Assembly: GCF_002198665.1 (NCBI RefSeq)
Contig: NZ_MWLM01000072.1
Coordinates: 1-64,000 of the forward strand
Length of the DNA: 64,000 nucleotides
DNA from: Novosphingobium sp. B 225
GTDB taxonomy: Bacteria; Pseudomonadota; Alphaproteobacteria; Sphingomonadales; Sphingomonadaceae
Direction: 5' to 3'
The notes below the pieces were generated by a model, which made no database searches, had not been told where the DNA came from, and worked only from the letters and a program-made list of their open reading frames with translations. The position numbers were made by a program, and so were the translations under genes. This document shows positions 63,889-64,000 of this stretch, one piece after another; the first letter of the stretch is position 1; every line of letters starts with the position of its first letter.

Positions 63889-64000
63889 GCCGAAAACACT
63901 TCCACGCCCATCCGCTGGGCGGCATTGCACAAGGCATTGTCATAGCTGGCCAGGCTCGCTTTGCGCAGCAATGCAAGCTCGAGATAGGCGGCATCGTAGA
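63885..64000 (-). CDS. PIN-domain (VapC-like) protein, C-terminal part
   Basis: Only the last 37 codons are in the window. The end reads YDAAYLELALLRKASLASYD, then NALCNAAQRMGVEVF, which matches the C-terminal active-site region of VapC PIN ribonucleases (conserved Asp in YDAAYL and in SYD). The stop overlaps the gltX ATG by 4 bp (ATGA), so toxin and synthetase are likely on one mRNA. The antitoxin would be outside the window. Confidence 0.8.
   Translation of the reverse strand, partial: YDAAYLELALLRKASLASYDNALCNAAQRMGVEVFSA

Overview
The window is GC-rich alphaproteobacterial chromosome, most likely from a sphingomonad (Sphingomonadaceae/Erythrobacteraceae). Reasons: an NDUFA12-type complex I accessory subunit, DUF2155 and DUF192 lipoproteins, COQ4 and AtuA family proteins, a TorF-type porin, a TIGR02186/TauE pair, a short one-helix SecE, and small palindromic repeats between genes. 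Genes are dense, many starts and stops overlap by 1-8 bp, and no transposase, phage gene or CRISPR array was seen. All calls come from reading the sequence; no database search was run.

Layout. 0.1-6.3 kb (minus): TIGR02186/TauE exporter pair, a small envelope-glycan pair (GT2 synthase plus C-terminal beta-barrel-like protein), and AtuA. 6.4-12.9 kb (plus): COQ4, then an uncharacterised five-gene TelA module (7.3-11.6 kb), then NhaA. 13-21.7 kb: glyoxalase, SIMPL protein, a TorF porin behind a candidate NtrC/sigma-54 promoter, metallophosphoesterase, UDP-glucose dehydrogenase, CorA, flavin monooxygenase and a CinA-type protein. 21.7-28 kb (minus): tRNA-Trp, secE, nusG, rplK and rplA, interrupted by a membrane protein, an M20 peptidase and an acyltransferase. 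28-33 kb: aat, complex I accessory protein, recX and an orphan fatty acyl-AMP ligase. 33.3-37 kb: a second TelA module with an XpaC-like protein, a PHA-system protein and a lipase-like hydrolase. 38-50 kb: acetyl-CoA synthetase, a TonB-like protein, and a catabolic-looking cluster (quinone oxidoreductase, Fe/2-oxoglutarate dioxygenase, beta-keto acid cleavage enzyme, small hydrolase, MFS transporter) bracketed by AraC and TetR regulators, then a 5'-nucleotidase. 49.9-51 kb: a repeat cluster around a DUF559 endonuclease-like gene. 51-64 kb: lipid and envelope genes (DUF1295, acyltransferase, esterase, MidA-like methyltransferase, lgt), an acyl-CoA synthetase overlapping glnD, asd with a probable Thr-rich leader peptide, thioredoxin 2, gltX, and the end of a PIN-domain (VapC-like) gene.

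The best candidates for undescribed biology are the five-gene TelA module, whose last three membrane proteins share one motif and two of which are tandem paralogues; the BKACE/dioxygenase cluster; the association of a palindromic repeat family with a DUF559 nuclease; and the putative leader-peptide attenuator of asd. Several repeats sit between convergent genes, where they may also act as two-way terminators.
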